Source: Actinomycetota bacterium (GTDB lineage: Bacteria; Actinomycetota; Actinomycetes; S36-B12; CAIYMF01). Taken from it: a stretch of 5,799 bases of DNA. Shown here piece after piece: positions 5,186 through 5,799 of this stretch (position 1 is its first letter; every line of letters begins with the position of its first letter). The stretch spans positions 1-5,799 of the forward strand of contig WLOZ01000139.1 of the NCBI GenBank assembly GCA_009699025.1. Reading direction: 5' to 3'. The notes under the pieces are model-generated. The model was not told where the DNA came from, made no database searches, and saw only the letters and a list, made by a program, of their open reading frames with translations. The position numbers and the translations under genes were made by a program.

Positions 5186-5799
5186 GTGTCCCCAGATTCG
5201 CCCATTGAACGAGTTCTCGTGGTGACCGCCCACCCCGATGACGTCGACTTCGGATCGGCTGGCACCGTGGCCACGCTGGTCGACCAGGGCGCGACGGTGA
5301 CCTACTGCTTGGTCACCGATGGTCAGGCAGGTGGCTCCGACCGCACCATCTCGCGCCCCCAGATGGCCACCATTCGCCGGGCCGAGCAAACCGCCGCCGC
5401 CGCCGAAGTCGGGGTCACCGACCTCCGATTCCTCGGCTACCACGACGGAGAGCTTGCCGTGTCGCATGGGCTTCGCCGCGACATCTCGCGCGTGATCCGC
5501 CAGGTTCGACCCGAGGTGATCATCACGCAGTCACCCGAGCGTCGCTGGGACCGCATTCCGGCCTCGCACCCCGACCACCTCGCCGCGGGCGAGGCCACGA
5601 TCGCGTCGGTGTACCCCGACGCTGGCAATCCCTTTGCTCACCCCTCGCTGCTCGACGACGAGGGGCTCGAGCCCTGGTCGGTTCCGTGGGTGTGGCTCAT
5701 GGGAGGGCCGGAGCCTGACCACATGGTCGACGTCACCGACGTGGTTGAGCGTAAGTTCGCCGCACTGTTCCGCCACGAGTCGCAGATGTCCGACACCGA
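5186..5799 (+). CDS. PIG-L/LmbE-family deacetylase, 3' end beyond window
   Basis: The first 204 residues of a zinc-dependent N-deacetylase of the PIG-L/LmbE superfamily (the fold of MshB, Mca and GlcNAc-PI deacetylase), probably cytoplasmic. The AHPDD motif is at residues 15-19: by analogy with MshB, His16 and Asp19 bind zinc and Asp18 is the general base. HPDH at 128-131 supplies the third ligand, His131. TDGQAGG (44-50) and the late helix ending HESQ (197-200) are also family-like. Small family members are usually about 230-260 aa, so perhaps 30-50 residues are missing to the right. The active site is intact. The size and the spacing of AHPDD to HPDH suggest a small generic PIG-L protein rather than MshB or Mca, which are nearer 290-300 aa. 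The substrate, presumably an N-acetylated sugar or amide, cannot be assigned. The gene is divergent from the secreted peptidase gene. Confidence 0.9.
   Translation, partial: MSPDSPIERVLVVTAHPDDVDFGSAGTVATLVDQGATVTYCLVTDGQAGGSDRTISRPQMATIRRAEQTAAAAEVGVTDLRFLGYHDGELAVSHGLRRDISRVIRQVRPEVIITQSPERRWDRIPASHPDHLAAGEATIASVYPDAGNPFAHPSLLDDEGLEPWSVPWVWLMGGPEPDHMVDVTDVVERKFAALFRHESQMSDT

Noticed and set aside
5042..5467. Minus-strand open frame across the intergenic region and the PIG-L gene.
   Set aside because: It overlaps the conserved AHPDD-encoding sequence on the opposite strand and has no ribosome site or known motif.
1..5799. A defence, mobile-element or biosynthetic system.
   Set aside because: All four genes belong to recognisable housekeeping or common actinobacterial families; no transposase, integrase, toxin, CRISPR repeat or composition break is visible.

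Overview
The window looks like a chromosomal housekeeping segment of a high-GC actinobacterium (Actinomycetota). The base composition is strongly GC-rich, with G or C at most third codon positions and one GTG start with a clear Shine-Dalgarno. PcrA begins in the MS-x-LF style common in this phylum and keeps the C-terminal Tudor-like tail. The exported protein carries a peptidoglycan-binding and beta-domain architecture typical of the phylum. I cannot resolve the order or genus.

Layout, left to right. A plus-strand alpha/beta-hydrolase lipase/esterase gene (35-949) runs tail to tail into pcrA (minus strand, 925-3258), and their 3' ends overlap by 25 bp. Upstream of pcrA on the same strand, 71 bp away, lies a gene for a secreted cell-wall protein (3330-5045). 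It encodes a signal peptide, an LAS/M15-like zinc peptidase domain, a VPAT-type beta domain and two peptidoglycan-binding repeats. A 140-bp divergent intergenic region (5046-5185) separates it from a plus-strand PIG-L/LmbE-family deacetylase gene (5186 to the right edge), which is cut off by the window. Coding density is very high. I see no tRNA, rRNA, CRISPR array, insertion sequence or phage gene.

How the genes relate. PcrA is the housekeeping SF1A helicase of DNA repair and transcription-replication conflict. The secreted protein probably acts on peptidoglycan. The lipase and the PIG-L protein are enzymes whose substrates cannot be read from sequence. No obvious shared pathway links the four, so this reads as ordinary conserved neighbourhood rather than a new system.

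The more interesting signals are regulatory. TANNNT -10 hexamers sit 6-7 nt before the lipase and pcrA start codons, consistent with leaderless transcripts. The divergent intergenic region packs two direct-repeat pairs, two dyads and a good promoter-like sequence (TTCACC-N16-TATCAT) that overlaps the start of the secreted-protein gene.
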